A stretch of DNA of 64,000 nt from Achromobacter aloeverae (GTDB lineage: Bacteria; Pseudomonadota; Gammaproteobacteria; Burkholderiales; Burkholderiaceae_B). The notes below the pieces were generated by a model. It saw only the letters and a program-made list of their open reading frames with translations. It was not told the origin of the DNA and did no database searches. Each line of letters opens with the position of its first letter. The first letter of the stretch is position 1. Both the position numbers and the translations under genes were made by a program. Where the stretch lies: assembly GCF_004121055.1 (NCBI RefSeq), contig NZ_PYAL01000001.1, forward strand, positions 1,364,001 through 1,428,000, given 5' to 3'. This document shows, in pieces, positions 18,086 through 28,055 of this stretch.

Positions 18086-19546
18086 CTAGAACGGCAGGCG
18101 CAAGTCCGGCGCCACGCTCAGCAGCTGGCGCCTGAAGTCTTCCTGGATACGCGACAGCGCCGTCCCGCTGTCCGCCTCGAAACGCAGCAGCACGGCATTG
18201 CCGCCACATGCCACACGCGCCAGGCCGAACCCATCCTCGTATTCGACGCGCAGGCCATCCAGCTCGATGACCTCGCGCGCGCCCATGAAGCGGCCGCGCG
18301 CCCGCAAGGCGTCAACCAGCCAGGGCGCCTCGATGCCGGCCAGGTCCAGCTTCAGCGCCGGGGTCACGCATTCCAGCGGCAAGGCATCGAGCAGGGCCGA
18401 GGGCGACTCGTGCGCGGCCACGATCTCCAGCAGGCGCGCGGCGGCGTACAAGGCATCGTCATGGCCGTGCCAACGGTCCCGGAAACGGAACTGGCCGTCC
18501 ATCTCGCCGGCCAGCATGGCCCCGCATTCCCGCATCTTGCCGGCGATGTGGGCCGCCCCGCCCCGCCACATCACCGGGCGGCCGCCCAGCCTGCGCACCT
18601 CGCGCGCAAGATTGCGCGAGCCCTCGACGTCGTAGACCACGTGCGCGCCGGCATGGCGCGCCAGCACGTCGCGCGCGAAGAGCATCAGCAGGCGATCCGC
18701 CGAAATCGCCGCGCCCGACCGCGTCACCACGGCCAGCCGATCGCCGTCGCCGTCCACCAGCAGTCCCAGTTCGTTGTCCGAATAACGCAGATTCGCGGCC
18801 AGTCCCGCCAGGCGGCGGGGGTCGGACGGGGCCATGCGCGGCCGCGTATAGGCTTCCGCGCTATCGCTGGACAACTCGGTCACCTCGCAGCCCAGCGCCT
18901 CCAGCAACGACGGCGCCAATGCCGCCGTCGCGTCGTAATTGCAATCCAGCGCCACCTTCACGCCACGCGCCAGCCGCACATCGCTGGTTACCCGCGCCAC
19001 GTAGCAGGGCGACGCCGCGATATGCATGCGCGCGCCCGCCGCCTCCACCGCGCGCACGCGGGCATCGGCCTGCCGTTGCGCGCGCACCTCGTCCTGCAAG
19101 CCGCGCAGGTCGTCGCCGACCAGCGGCTCCCCGGACATCATGATCTTGAAACCATTCTGGTTCTCTTCATCATGTCCGCCCGTCACCATCACGCCCGCGC
19201 CGGTCTCGGTCAGGCGCGTGGCGAAATACATCAAGGGCGTGGCCGCCATGCCGATATCGATGACGTGCGTACCGCTCGCCCGGATGCCCGCTTGCAGGGC
19301 CGCGGCCAGCTCGACGCTGGCAAGGCGCGCATCCTTGCCCACCACGATGGCCCGCACGCCGCGCCGCCGCGCCCGCGTGCCCAGCACCACGCCCAGGCCG
19401 TGTGCGTAGGCGGCGTCGATGTCCCGCGGCACCTGCCCGCGAATGGCATCCGGCTCGCAGGGCGCGGGCGGCAGCTCGGGCATGCGCGCCGTGGCGGCCC
19501 CGGCGGGCGCCAGCCCGGCCTGACCGGGATTCCATATCGATTGCAT
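18086..19546 (-). CDS. Phosphohexomutase homologue with degenerate active site
   Basis: A 486-residue member of the alpha-D-phosphohexomutase family (phosphomannomutase/phosphoglucomutase) by length and domain order. The metal loop DGDGDR is intact. Three other signatures are altered: the phosphoserine loop T-A/G-S-H-N-P reads TGGHDE, so Gly124 replaces the catalytic serine; the sugar loop GEMSGH reads GEMDGQ; and the phosphate loop RxSNTxP near the C-terminus reads RVACGGN. A GAGGGAT ribosome site precedes the ATG at 19546. It lies between wzc and galE. It may be a non-catalytic, regulatory or binding protein, or a divergent enzyme; true Man-6-P to Man-1-P activity looks unlikely. Confidence 0.85.
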   Translation of the reverse strand: MQSIWNPGQAGLAPAGAATARMPELPPAPCEPDAIRGQVPRDIDAAYAHGLGVVLGTRARRRGVRAIVVGKDARLASVELAAALQAGIRASGTHVIDIGMAATPLMYFATRLTETGAGVMVTGGHDEENQNGFKIMMSGEPLVGDDLRGLQDEVRAQRQADARVRAVEAAGARMHIAASPCYVARVTSDVRLARGVKVALDCNYDATAALAPSLLEALGCEVTELSSDSAEAYTRPRMAPSDPRRLAGLAANLRYSDNELGLLVDGDGDRLAVVTRSGAAISADRLLMLFARDVLARHAGAHVVYDVEGSRNLAREVRRLGGRPVMWRGGAAHIAGKMRECGAMLAGEMDGQFRFRDRWHGHDDALYAAARLLEIVAAHESPSALLDALPLECVTPALKLDLAGIEAPWLVDALRARGRFMGAREVIELDGLRVEYEDGFGLARVACGGNAVLLRFEADSGTALSRIQEDFRRQLLSVAPDLRLPF

Positions 19547-19565
19547 AGATCCCTCGCCGCGCGCG

Positions 19566-21812
19566 TCAGGGCTGCTTTTCACCGTAGTAGGCCGCCCGCG
19601 CATAGCGGTAGCGGCCGTACTTCGACCGATAGCCCAGCCCCTCGGACTCCAGCTTCAGGCCGTTGAGCACCACTCCCGCCACCGGCGCCCCGGCGGCGAC
19701 CAGGCGCTTGGCGGTCTCGCGGATCTCGCCCACCGTGTTCATGCCGGCGCGAACCACCAGCATGACCGCCGCCGCATGCGCTCCCACCACGGCCGCGTCG
19801 GACGACGACAGCACCGGCGCGGTATCCACGATCACGATGTCGTAGTCGGTGGCGAGCGCCCGCAGGCATTCGCCGAAGGCTTCGGACGCCAGCAGTTCGG
19901 AGGGATCGAAGGTCACCTTGCCGGTGGAGATGAAATCCACCCCGTTCATGATGTTCCGCTTGGTCACGGCCTCCAGCGGCACCGTGCCCGCCAGGACATC
20001 GAACAGGCCATTGTCCGACGACGTCGCGAAGTAACGGTTGAGATGGCCGCGCCGGAAATCGGCGTCGATCAGCAGGATGCGCTTGCCCACTGCCGCCTGG
20101 ATGAACGCGAAGTTGGCCGACAGGAAGGACTTGCCCACGCCGGCGATCGGCCCGGTGAAGACAACCACGTTGTTGTCCGTGTCGCGCATCGCCACCTGTA
20201 GCACCGTGCGGAAGCTGCGCAGGCTCTCGATGGACGGCGTACTGCCGTTACTCTGGGCCAGCAAGGCCGGCAGGCGCGAGTTCTTGCGCCTGCTGCGCCG
20301 CCACAGGCGGTCCTGCAATTCGCTGTACGGAATGGTGGCGAGCACCGGCAGGCCGGTATAGCGCTCGATCTCCTCGGGATCGCTCAAGCCGCCGAACAGC
20401 GCGTTGCGCACGAAGGCCACGATCAGGCTAAGTACCAGGCCGATGGCGGCCGCCGCGCCGATGACGATGGGCGCCTTCGGACGCAGGGGCTTCTCCGCCG
20501 CCACGGCGGTATCCACCACCCGCACGGTACCGACCTTGCCGGCACGGACCAGGCGCAACTGCTGGGCGTTGTTCAAAAGCGCGGTGTAGAGCTCCGTGTT
20601 CACCTTGACGTCGCGCACCAGGCGAACCACGTCCTGTTCCAGGTCCGGCAGTTCCTTGATCTTGGTATTGAGCCGATTGACATCGCCGCCCAGCGAGGCG
20701 ATCTGGCGGTCGATGGCCTCGATGCTGGGATGCGACGGCGCGAACCGCGTCATCAGTTCCTGCCGCTTGGTCTGCAGTTCGAAGATCTTGTTCTGCGCCG
20801 CGACCGATTGCCCCAGCACCAGCTTGGCTTCCTCGCCCAGGTCTATGGTGCCGCGGGCGTTGCGCAAGGCGTTGTAGCGGGTTTCCGACGCATCAAGTTC
20901 CTTCTTCAGCACCGGTAGCTGCTGGTCGAGGAAAGCCAGTGACTTTTCCGCCTGCGCGGTCTTGCGGTTGACGTTCTGCCGCACGTACTCCTGGCCGATC
21001 TCGTTGAGCACCGCGGCGGTCAGCACGGGGTCGCTGCCCTGCAGCGTGACGCCGATCACGCCGGATTGCCGGCCGCGCTCGAAGATGCCCAGGCGCGACT
21101 GCACGGCCTCGGTCGCTTCCAGCCGTGAGTTACGGATGATCGTGAAGTGCGTCTCGGGCGCGCCCTCCAGCGCGTCGATCTGCACGTCTATCGTCCCCCC
21201 GGGCACCTGGAAGCGTTCGAGCTGGCCCACGTGCCCCTCGAAGCGCCGGCCATTCACCGGTTCGATCAGTTCGTACGCGCCGGCGCCCAGCGCGATCACA
21301 TCCAGCTTCTTGCCGATCAGGTCGTTCGGCACGTCGATGCGGTTGACCCGTATGCGCTCGCCGCCCCACGCATATCCGCCGGGAATGGCCTGCGTAATGG
21401 ACGACGGCAGCGAGAAGCTTTCACGATGCTCGGCCAGCCACCGGCCCACCAGCGGAAAGTACCTGGGCTCGGCTTTCAGGTAGAGCTGGTAGTAGTCGAC
21501 GGCATGCCCCACCACCAGGCGCGAACGGAGTATCTCCATTTCGCCCGACGTCGCCTGCTTCACGTCGAAGATGGAAGACACGTCTCCCAGCATGCTCTTG
21601 GCGGCGGTCGGCGTTTCCTCCTCGACCTGGACGGCGATATCGGATTGGTAGACCGGCGTGGCGAGCATGAAGTAGGCCAGGCCCAGCAGGGTCGCCAGCA
21701 AAGTCACCAGGATGATCATGCCGCGGTTTGCCAGCAGCACGTCCATGTAGGAGGTCATGGGCGTTTCAGGCTGTCGGGCGGACGCGTACTCTAGCTGAAG
21801 AGGGGGCTGCAT
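19566..21812 (-). CDS. wzc: Polysaccharide co-polymerase / tyrosine autokinase (Wzc-like)
   Basis: A 748-residue bacterial tyrosine kinase controlling exopolysaccharide chain length and export. Order: short cytoplasmic tail, membrane segment 31-51, Wzz-type periplasmic domain with coiled coil (about 280-400), membrane segment 448-468, then cytoplasmic kinase with Walker A GPIAGVGKS (554-562), Walker A' LIDAD (581-585) and Walker B IVIVD (659-663). The C-terminal tyrosine cluster (Tyr728, 732, 735, 737, 742, 743) is the expected autophosphorylation site. It is downstream of wza. No cognate low-molecular-weight phosphatase gene (wzb) is present nearby. Confidence 0.95.
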   Translation of the reverse strand: MQPPLQLEYASARQPETPMTSYMDVLLANRGMIILVTLLATLLGLAYFMLATPVYQSDIAVQVEEETPTAAKSMLGDVSSIFDVKQATSGEMEILRSRLVVGHAVDYYQLYLKAEPRYFPLVGRWLAEHRESFSLPSSITQAIPGGYAWGGERIRVNRIDVPNDLIGKKLDVIALGAGAYELIEPVNGRRFEGHVGQLERFQVPGGTIDVQIDALEGAPETHFTIIRNSRLEATEAVQSRLGIFERGRQSGVIGVTLQGSDPVLTAAVLNEIGQEYVRQNVNRKTAQAEKSLAFLDQQLPVLKKELDASETRYNALRNARGTIDLGEEAKLVLGQSVAAQNKIFELQTKRQELMTRFAPSHPSIEAIDRQIASLGGDVNRLNTKIKELPDLEQDVVRLVRDVKVNTELYTALLNNAQQLRLVRAGKVGTVRVVDTAVAAEKPLRPKAPIVIGAAAAIGLVLSLIVAFVRNALFGGLSDPEEIERYTGLPVLATIPYSELQDRLWRRSRRKNSRLPALLAQSNGSTPSIESLRSFRTVLQVAMRDTDNNVVVFTGPIAGVGKSFLSANFAFIQAAVGKRILLIDADFRRGHLNRYFATSSDNGLFDVLAGTVPLEAVTKRNIMNGVDFISTGKVTFDPSELLASEAFGECLRALATDYDIVIVDTAPVLSSSDAAVVGAHAAAVMLVVRAGMNTVGEIRETAKRLVAAGAPVAGVVLNGLKLESEGLGYRSKYGRYRYARAAYYGEKQP

Positions 21813-21893
21813 GGTGTCGACTCGCTAAAAAGTAAAGGACTGACACGAAGGGCCGGCACCCGCCGGCCCGGTACTGCCCGTCACGCCGCCGTT

Positions 21894-23033
21894 TTATTGA
21901 TGCTGGACGGCGGTGACGGTCTGCACGGTCTGGGCGCTGGGGAACAACAGCGAAATGAAGCGGTTCCAACGCACCAGGTTGCCGGCGTCGACGAACACGA
22001 TGTCCTTCGCCTGCAACGGGAACTTGCCTGCCACTGCCAAGGCTTGCGGCGAACTGCTATCCAGGTGATAGACCTCCGGCGTCGCGTTCGGCAAGGAACG
22101 CACCACGAAGATTTGCGACGGGTCGCTGCTCGTCTGGCTGGGACCACCGACCTCGCCCAGGGCTTCGGCCAGCGACATCTCGCCGTCGTGCATCAAGAGG
22201 CCCGAGGGCAAGGTGACCTCGCCCATCATGTAGATCTTGTTGTCGCCCCGCGCCACCACCCGCACGATGTCCCCCGACTGCAGCATGATGGACGTCGGAT
22301 CGATGTTGGCGGCCGTCAACTTGTTCATGTCGACGCGTACCGTCTGCCCGTGGCGCGTCACGTAGACGCGGCTACGATCGGCCGTGGGCAACACGCCGCC
22401 GGAACGATTGATCGCCTCCGGCAACGTCATCGGAACATCGGTAATGGGCATGGGTCCGGGCGTCTTCACTTCGCCTTCCACATAGACACGTTTGCTTCGA
22501 TAACCTAGCACGCGCACCGTGATTTGAGGATCCTGAATATAGTTACGCGATCCCCGGATGAGGGAGTTGCGAACCTGGGCCTCCGTCATCCCGGCTACCT
22601 TCACAAGGCCTACGTAGGGGAACTGAACGTAGCCATCCGAGGACACGGGATAGCCCGGAATGCCAGCCCCCGTATCCCCAAAGGTAAGTTCGGTTGGCCC
22701 CGTACCAATGCTGTAGGTCTGGGTAGGAAGGACTAGTTCCGGATGGTCCCAGACCACGATAGAAAGGATGTCCCCGGGTCCGATCACATAGGGGGTGGGC
22801 TTGCCGATAAGATTTCGAACGTTTTCCGGAACGGGCGCGCTGGCTGCCTCGGTCATCTCACGCGCGAGCGATGGCGTGATTTCCTTGACGGTCACGACAC
22901 TGTTGGGATCGTTGGGATCGACCTGGAAATCGGACTTGTAGCGCATGCCCGGCGCGAACGCGCACGCGGCCAGGGACGAGATAAGCACGGCCATGGCGGC
23001 TGCGCGAGAGAACGTACGAAGAAGTGTGTTCAT
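21894..23033 (-). CDS. wza: Outer-membrane polysaccharide export lipoprotein Wza
   Basis: A 379-residue outer-membrane export channel subunit. The signal peptide ends in the lipobox LAAC with lipid-carrying Cys24. The polysaccharide-export domain follows (YVIGPGDILSIVVWDHPEL), then SLBB repeats (VYVEGEVKTPG and IYMMGEVTLPSG). The C-terminal segment NRFISLLFPSAQTV is the amphipathic helix that forms the outer-membrane barrel. Start 23033 gives a proper signal peptide; a longer reading from 23081 would spoil it. First gene of the minus-strand arm, divergent from the initiating transferase. Confidence 0.95.
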   Translation of the reverse strand: MNTLLRTFSRAAAMAVLISSLAACAFAPGMRYKSDFQVDPNDPNSVVTVKEITPSLAREMTEAASAPVPENVRNLIGKPTPYVIGPGDILSIVVWDHPELVLPTQTYSIGTGPTELTFGDTGAGIPGYPVSSDGYVQFPYVGLVKVAGMTEAQVRNSLIRGSRNYIQDPQITVRVLGYRSKRVYVEGEVKTPGPMPITDVPMTLPEAINRSGGVLPTADRSRVYVTRHGQTVRVDMNKLTAANIDPTSIMLQSGDIVRVVARGDNKIYMMGEVTLPSGLLMHDGEMSLAEALGEVGGPSQTSSDPSQIFVVRSLPNATPEVYHLDSSSPQALAVAGKFPLQAKDIVFVDAGNLVRWNRFISLLFPSAQTVQTVTAVQHQ

Positions 23034-23300
23034 GGCGTTCCACTGAAAAAAGAGTCGCGTGCTGCGGGAAATGCGCCCCATCGGGCGTATCGAGGCAAGT
23101 GTGTCGCGGTACTACCGTTGGGTAACGGGTTGCGACATTCCACGCGATTTCGCGGTTGGCGCACATTGGGCTGATGGCCTAATACTTCACTTACGCCCTT
23201 TGGACGTTTCGACGCCGGCGGCCCATGCCTATGATTTTTCGCAGACATAAAGCATGACGCGCCGCCGCAAACAGGCGGCGCGCCACCTTGGAGCGCTCCC
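23034..23300. promoter_or_regulatory. Divergent promoter region of the exopolysaccharide locus
   Basis: 267 bases between the divergent wza and initiating transferase genes, so promoters for both arms must lie here or just beyond. There is a small near-palindrome CGCGATTTCGCG near 23140. No confident -35/-10 pair or known activator box was recognised. Confidence 0.45.
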
Positions 23301-24710
23301 ATGGAAACGTCCTCGTTCGACGTGTCGGGCAAGCTGCCTGGCACGAGCTCCCTGTTTCGTGCCGCGGATGCCGCGCTGGTGGCCATCGCCGGCATGGCGG
23401 CGATCGAATGGCAGGCCGCACGCACGGGCGTCGAGGTGTCTCCCATACACGGCCTGCTCGTGTACTTCTGCGGGCTGGCCACGCTGGTGGTCTTCCCGGC
23501 CTTCCAGCTTTACGGGTCGTGGCGCGGCCGTCCCATACATGAACTGGCGATACGCAGCATCGCGGCGTGGACCGTGGTGTTCGCGATGGGACTGCTGGTC
23601 GGCTTCCTGACCCACCAGATCGCCTATGTGTCGCGCTTGTGGGCTGCCCTCTGGTTTGTCACGGGCGCCGCGGGCCTGACCGGCCTGCGCCTGGGCGTCT
23701 ACACCGCCTTGCGCAAGGCGCGCGACCGCGGGTTGAACCACAAGCGGGTGCTGCTGATCGGCTTCGGCACGCTGGGCCACGATATGTGGGCGCGCGTGGC
23801 GGCGACCCGCACGGCGGGCTACGAGGTCATGGGCATCTACTGCGAAGGCAAGGAGCAGCTGCCGCCCGGCGTGCGGCGCCTTGACGACCTGCGCGCCATT
23901 TCGGCCTTCGTGCGCCAACACGAAATCCGCGAGGTCTGGCTGGCGCTGCCGATGGAGGCCGGCCAGGCCGTTCGTGAAGTCATGTACTTCCTGCGCCACG
24001 ATCTCATCGACATCCGCTGGATTCCCGACGTGCTGTCCGTGCGCCTGCTGGGCCATCGGGTCGAGGAGTTCCTGGGCGTGCCCGCGATCGAACTGAACAG
24101 CCTGCCGGCCGCCGGCATACGCGGCGTGTCCAAGGCCGTCTTCGACCGCGTCTTCAGCGCGCTGGTGCTGCTGGGACTCTCTCCGGTGATGCTGGTGATC
24201 GCCGCATGGATCAAGCTGGACTCGCGCGGTCCCGTGTTCTTCACGCAGCCGCGCCTGGGCGTCGATGGCCAGGTCTTTCGCGTCTACAAGTTCCGCAGCA
24301 TGACCGTGCACGAGGAAAAGAACGGCGTGGTGACCCAGGCGACCCGCGACGACCGCCGCGTGACGCGCATCGGCGCCTTCCTGCGCAGGACCAGCCTGGA
24401 CGAACTGCCGCAGTTCATCAATGTGCTGCGCGGCGAAATGTCGGTGGTGGGGCCGCGCCCGCACGCGCTGGAGCACAACGAGCAATACAAGGACCTGGTG
24501 GCGCGCTACATGATGCGCCATCGCGTCAAGCCGGGCATTACCGGCTGGGCGCAGATCAACGGCCTGCGGGGGCAGACGGAGACCGTGCACAAGATGCGCG
24601 ACCGCGTGGAGTTCGACCTGTACTACATCCAGAACTGGTCCTTCCTGATGGACCTGCGCATCATCGCCCGGACGGCGATTTCAGGATGGACCGGGAAAAA
24701 TGTCTACTGA
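23301..24710 (+). CDS. Undecaprenyl-phosphate sugar phosphotransferase (WcaJ-like)
   Basis: A 469-residue polyisoprenyl-phosphate hexose-1-phosphate transferase that loads the first sugar (probably glucose) onto undecaprenyl phosphate. There are four N-terminal membrane segments (about 20-135), a CoA-binding-like soluble domain (about 145-265), a membrane hairpin (about 283-305), and the C-terminal catalytic domain with KFRSM, the SLDELPQF motif, [11 protein letters not shown] and the terminal KNVY. First gene of the plus-strand arm; its end overlaps the NUDIX gene by 11 bases. Confidence 0.94.
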   Translation: METSSFDVSGKLPGTSSLFRAADAALVAIAGMAAIEWQAARTGVEVSPIHGLLVYFCGLATLVVFPAFQLYGSWRGRPIHELAIRSIAAWTVVFAMGLLVGFLTHQIAYVSRLWAALWFVTGAAGLTGLRLGVYTALRKARDRGLNHKRVLLIGFGTLGHDMWARVAATRTAGYEVMGIYCEGKEQLPPGVRRLDDLRAISAFVRQHEIREVWLALPMEAGQAVREVMYFLRHDLIDIRWIPDVLSVRLLGHRVEEFLGVPAIELNSLPAAGIRGVSKAVFDRVFSALVLLGLSPVMLVIAAWIKLDSRGPVFFTQPRLGVDGQVFRVYKFRSMTVHEEKNGVVTQATRDDRRVTRIGAFLRRTSLDELPQFINVLRGEMSVVGPRPHALEHNEQYKDLVARYMMRHRVKPGITGWAQINGLRGQTETVHKMRDRVEFDLYYIQNWSFLMDLRIIARTAISGWTGKNVY

Positions 24711-25293
24711 CCAGACGGTCGCCACGCGGATGTCAGGTGCACCGGCCATGCCGGCGCCGCGCCTGAGCCCGGCCGAATTCCGCCATGGCGTCGCGCTGCT
24801 GCCGCTGGTCTCCATCGACCTGCTGCTGCGCGACGCCGGCGGACGCTACCTGATCGGCCTGCGCGGCAACCCGCCCGCGCGCGGCAGCTGGTTCGTGCCG
24901 GGCGGGCGCATCCGCAAGAACGAGTCCCTGCACGCGGCGCTGCGGCGCATCTGCGAGGACGAACTGGCGCTGTCGCTGCCGAGCGACTGCTGGCGCCTGC
25001 ACGGCGTGTACGAGCATTTCTACGAGGACAACTTCGCGGGCGAGACGGACCGCGGCACAACACCCCACGACACCACGGGCCGCGGCACCACGGACTGCAG
25101 CACTCATTACGTGGTGCTGGCCTATCTCGCCCAGTTGCCGGCGCACCTGGGCAGCCTGCAGGCCGAGGACCGGCTGGGCCGGCTGCCCACCGACCAGCAC
25201 AGCGACTACCGCTGGGCGCACCCGCGCGCCATGGCGCAGGACGACACCGTCCATCCCTACACCAGGGCCTACTTCACGGAGCAGATGCGATGA
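24700..25293 (+). CDS. gmm: GDP-mannose mannosyl hydrolase (NUDIX)
   Basis: A 197-residue NUDIX hydrolase resembling Gmm/WcaH, which hydrolyses GDP-mannose to GDP and mannose and so tunes the GDP-mannose/GDP-fucose supply. The Nudix-like helix GGRIRKNESLHAALRRICED (68-87) and PPARGSWFVPGG fit the family. It is about 40 residues longer than the enteric enzyme: an N-terminal tail (in-frame Met11 and Met17 are alternative starts), and an odd insert at about 118-134 built from GTT/DTT repeats (DRGTTPHDTTGRGTTD). The stop overlaps the manC start. Confidence 0.88.
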   Translation: MSTDQTVATRMSGAPAMPAPRLSPAEFRHGVALLPLVSIDLLLRDAGGRYLIGLRGNPPARGSWFVPGGRIRKNESLHAALRRICEDELALSLPSDCWRLHGVYEHFYEDNFAGETDRGTTPHDTTGRGTTDCSTHYVVLAYLAQLPAHLGSLQAEDRLGRLPTDQHSDYRWAHPRAMAQDDTVHPYTRAYFTEQMR

Positions 25294-26729
25294 CCTCTCC
25301 CCATCCCGAATTCCGACCCGTCATTCTGTGCGGCGGTTCCGGGTCACGTTTGTGGCCTCTTTCGCGCGAACTGCTGCCGAAGCAGTTCATCCGCCTTACC
25401 GGCGAACGCAGCCTGCTGCAAAACACGGTGCTGCGCACGCTGCGCCATGCGGGGGCCGCGCGTCCCATGCTGGTTTGCAATGCGGCGCACCGCTACATCG
25501 CCATGGAACAAATGCAGGAACTGGATGGCGCCGCGCCCGGCGGGTCCGACGTGGAACTGTTGCTGGAGCCTTGCCCGCGCAATACGGCCCCCGCCATCGC
25601 GGCGGCCGCGCTACGCGCGACGCGCGACGGCGACGACCCTGTCATGCTGGTGATGCCGTCGGACCATGTGATCGAGGAAGGCCCGGCCCTGGACGAGGCC
25701 TTCGAGCTGGCCCACCAGGCCGCCAGCGAAGGCGCCCTGGCCCTGTTCGGTGTGCGCCCCACCGCGCCCCTGACAGGCTACGGCTACCTGCGCACCGCCG
25801 CCGGCGCACGCCCCTGGCAGACGGTCGAGGCCTTCATCGAAAAGCCCGACGCCGAACGCGCCGCCGCATTCCTGCGCGAGGGCGGGTACTACTGGAACAG
25901 CGGCATGTTCGCCTTCCGGGCTTCGATCTTCCTGCACGAACTGGGCCGTCTGGCGCCGGACATGATGGCCAGCGTGCGCGAAGCCGTGCTCAAGGGCAGC
26001 GGCGACGACGCCATCTTCACCCTCGACCCGCGCGCGTTCGGCGCGTGCCGTTCGGATTCCATCGACTATGCCGTGATGGAGCGCACCGACAGCGCCGTGT
26101 CCGTGCCCCTGGACGCCGGGTGGAGCGACGTGGGCGCCTGGGACGCGGTCTGGGACATCGCCGCCAAGTGCCCGCAGGGCAATTCCAGCAGCGGCGACGT
26201 GATGATCGACGACTCGCGCAACTGCCTGGTCCACTCGACCCATCGCCTGGTGGCCACGCTGGGACTGGACGACATCGTCGTCATCGAGACCGCCGACGCC
26301 GTGCTTGTCGCGCACAAGAGCCGCACCCAGGACGTCAAGCGCATCGTCGAGACCTTCCGCAGCCAGCATCGCGAGGAGATGTCCCATCACCGCGAGGTAC
26401 GCCGTCCGTGGGGGTCCTACGACTCCGTCGGACAGGGGCCGCGCTACCAGATCAAGCGCATCACGGTGAAACCGGGCGCCCGCTTGTCGTCGCAAATGCA
26501 CCACCACCGCGCCGAGCACTGGGTGGTGGTCTCGGGCACGGCCCGCATCCACAACGGCGACAAGGACTTTCTTTTGACGGAGAACCAATCGACCTACATC
26601 CCCCTGGGCGAGGTCCACTGCCTGGAGAACCCCGGCAAGATCCCGCTCGAACTGATCGAGGTGCAGTCGGGCGCCTACCTGGGCGAGGACGACATCGTGC
26701 GCTTCGAGGACATGTACGGCCGCGTCTAG
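25290..26729 (+). CDS. manC: Mannose-1-phosphate guanylyltransferase / mannose-6-phosphate isomerase
   Basis: A 479-residue bifunctional enzyme. The N-terminal nucleotidyltransferase (about 1-350) has the signature CGGSGSRLWPLSRELLPKQF and FIEKP, forming GDP-mannose from Man-1-P and GTP. The C-terminal cupin (about 370-479) has RPWGSY, KPGARLSSQMHHHRAEHWVV and is the type II phosphomannose isomerase making Man-6-P. It overlaps the upstream NUDIX gene by four bases (ATGA). It feeds Gmd. It depends on a phosphomannomutase for Man-1-P, which the homologue at 18086 probably cannot supply. Confidence 0.96.
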   Translation: MTSPHPEFRPVILCGGSGSRLWPLSRELLPKQFIRLTGERSLLQNTVLRTLRHAGAARPMLVCNAAHRYIAMEQMQELDGAAPGGSDVELLLEPCPRNTAPAIAAAALRATRDGDDPVMLVMPSDHVIEEGPALDEAFELAHQAASEGALALFGVRPTAPLTGYGYLRTAAGARPWQTVEAFIEKPDAERAAAFLREGGYYWNSGMFAFRASIFLHELGRLAPDMMASVREAVLKGSGDDAIFTLDPRAFGACRSDSIDYAVMERTDSAVSVPLDAGWSDVGAWDAVWDIAAKCPQGNSSSGDVMIDDSRNCLVHSTHRLVATLGLDDIVVIETADAVLVAHKSRTQDVKRIVETFRSQHREEMSHHREVRRPWGSYDSVGQGPRYQIKRITVKPGARLSSQMHHHRAEHWVVVSGTARIHNGDKDFLLTENQSTYIPLGEVHCLENPGKIPLELIEVQSGAYLGEDDIVRFEDMYGRV

Positions 26730-26935
26730 GCGCGGGCGTGCCGGCGTGGCGCCGCCGGCACGCGATGGCGGCGGCAGCGGGGCGGCCATGAGCGTGATGG
26801 TCGCCATGACCGCAATAACCGCAATAACCACCATACGGACTAGATCGACACGGGCGCCCTAGGACCTCCGGCCGATACCCCGGCCGGCATTGCATCTGTA
26901 GTCTTCATCGGACACTCAGCCTAAAGGATACAACC

Positions 26936-28048
26936 ATGCCAAAACGGGCATTGATCACTGGCATTACCGGACAGGACGGCGCCTATCTGGCGGAATTCCT
27001 GCTTGGCAAGGGTTACGAAGTGCACGGCATCAAGCGCCGCGCATCGATGTTCAATACCGCGCGCATCGACCATCTTTACCAGGATCCGCACGAAAAGCAG
27101 CGCAACTTCTTCCTGCACCATGGCGATATGACCGATGCGTGCAGCCTGATCCGCATCGTGCAGGCCGTGCAGCCGGACGAGATCTATAACCTGGCCGCGC
27201 AGAGCCACGTCGGCGTGTCCTTCGAGGAGCCGGAATACACGGCCAACGCCGACGGCCTGGGCACCCTGCGCCTGCTGGAGGCCATGCGCATCCTCAAGAT
27301 GGAGGACCGCACGCGCTTCTACCAGGCCTCGACGTCGGAACTGTATGGGCTGGTGCGCGAGGTCCCGCAGCGGGAAAGCACGCCCTTCTATCCGCGCAGC
27401 CCCTATGCCGTGGCCAAGCTGTATGCCTATTGGATCTGCGTCAACTACCGCGAAGCCTATGGCATGTATGCCTGCAACGGCATCCTCTTCAACCACGAAT
27501 CGCCCCGTCGCGGCGAAACGTTCGTCACGCGCAAGATCACCCGGGCCCTGGCCCGCATCGCGCTGGGCCTGGAGAAATGCCTGTATCTGGGCAACCTGTC
27601 GGCCCTGCGCGACTGGGGCCACGCGCGCGACTACGTCGAAATGCAATGGCTGATGCTGCAACAGCAGCAGGCCAGCGACTTCGTCATCGCCACCGGCATG
27701 CAGTACAGCGTGCGCGACTTCATCAATATCGCCGCGCGCGAGCTGGGCATCCTGCTGCAATGGGAAGGCGAGGGCCTGACCGAAACCGCCACCGTGCTGA
27801 TGAGCCCCGCCTACGAGCGGGTCAGGCCCGGCCAGGTCATCGTGCGCGTGGATCCGCGCTACTTCCGCCCCACGGAGGTCGAGACGCTGCTGGGCGACCC
27901 GACCAAGGCGCGCGACAAGCTGGGCTGGACGCCGCGCACGACCTTCGAGGAGCTGGTGCGCGAGATGATCGCCAGCGACCTGAAGGAGGCCCAGCGCGAT
28001 GCGCTGGTCGAGGAAAACGGCTACGAAGTCTACGCCTACAAGGAGTGA
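26936..28048 (+). CDS. gmd: GDP-mannose 4,6-dehydratase
   Basis: A 370-residue NADP-dependent dehydratase converting GDP-D-mannose to GDP-4-keto-6-deoxymannose. Motifs: GITGQDG (9-15), ASTSELYG, and SPYAVAK with the catalytic Tyr/Lys. An AAAGGAT ribosome site precedes the ATG after a 206-base gap, which holds a small CCGCAATAA tandem repeat near 26811-26830 and could carry an internal promoter. It is followed seven bases later by the GDP-fucose synthase. Confidence 0.96.
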   Translation: MPKRALITGITGQDGAYLAEFLLGKGYEVHGIKRRASMFNTARIDHLYQDPHEKQRNFFLHHGDMTDACSLIRIVQAVQPDEIYNLAAQSHVGVSFEEPEYTANADGLGTLRLLEAMRILKMEDRTRFYQASTSELYGLVREVPQRESTPFYPRSPYAVAKLYAYWICVNYREAYGMYACNGILFNHESPRRGETFVTRKITRALARIALGLEKCLYLGNLSALRDWGHARDYVEMQWLMLQQQQASDFVIATGMQYSVRDFINIAARELGILLQWEGEGLTETATVLMSPAYERVRPGQVIVRVDPRYFRPTEVETLLGDPTKARDKLGWTPRTTFEELVREMIASDLKEAQRDALVEENGYEVYAYKE

Positions 28049-28055
28049 GCACGTC

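Noticed and set aside
18086-19546. Calling this gene a functional manB/algC phosphomannomutase
   Set aside because: The catalytic serine and two substrate loops are replaced, so the functional name is not supported.
26811-26830. CCGCAATAA direct repeat before gmd
   Set aside because: Only two copies and no symmetry; too little to call an operator.
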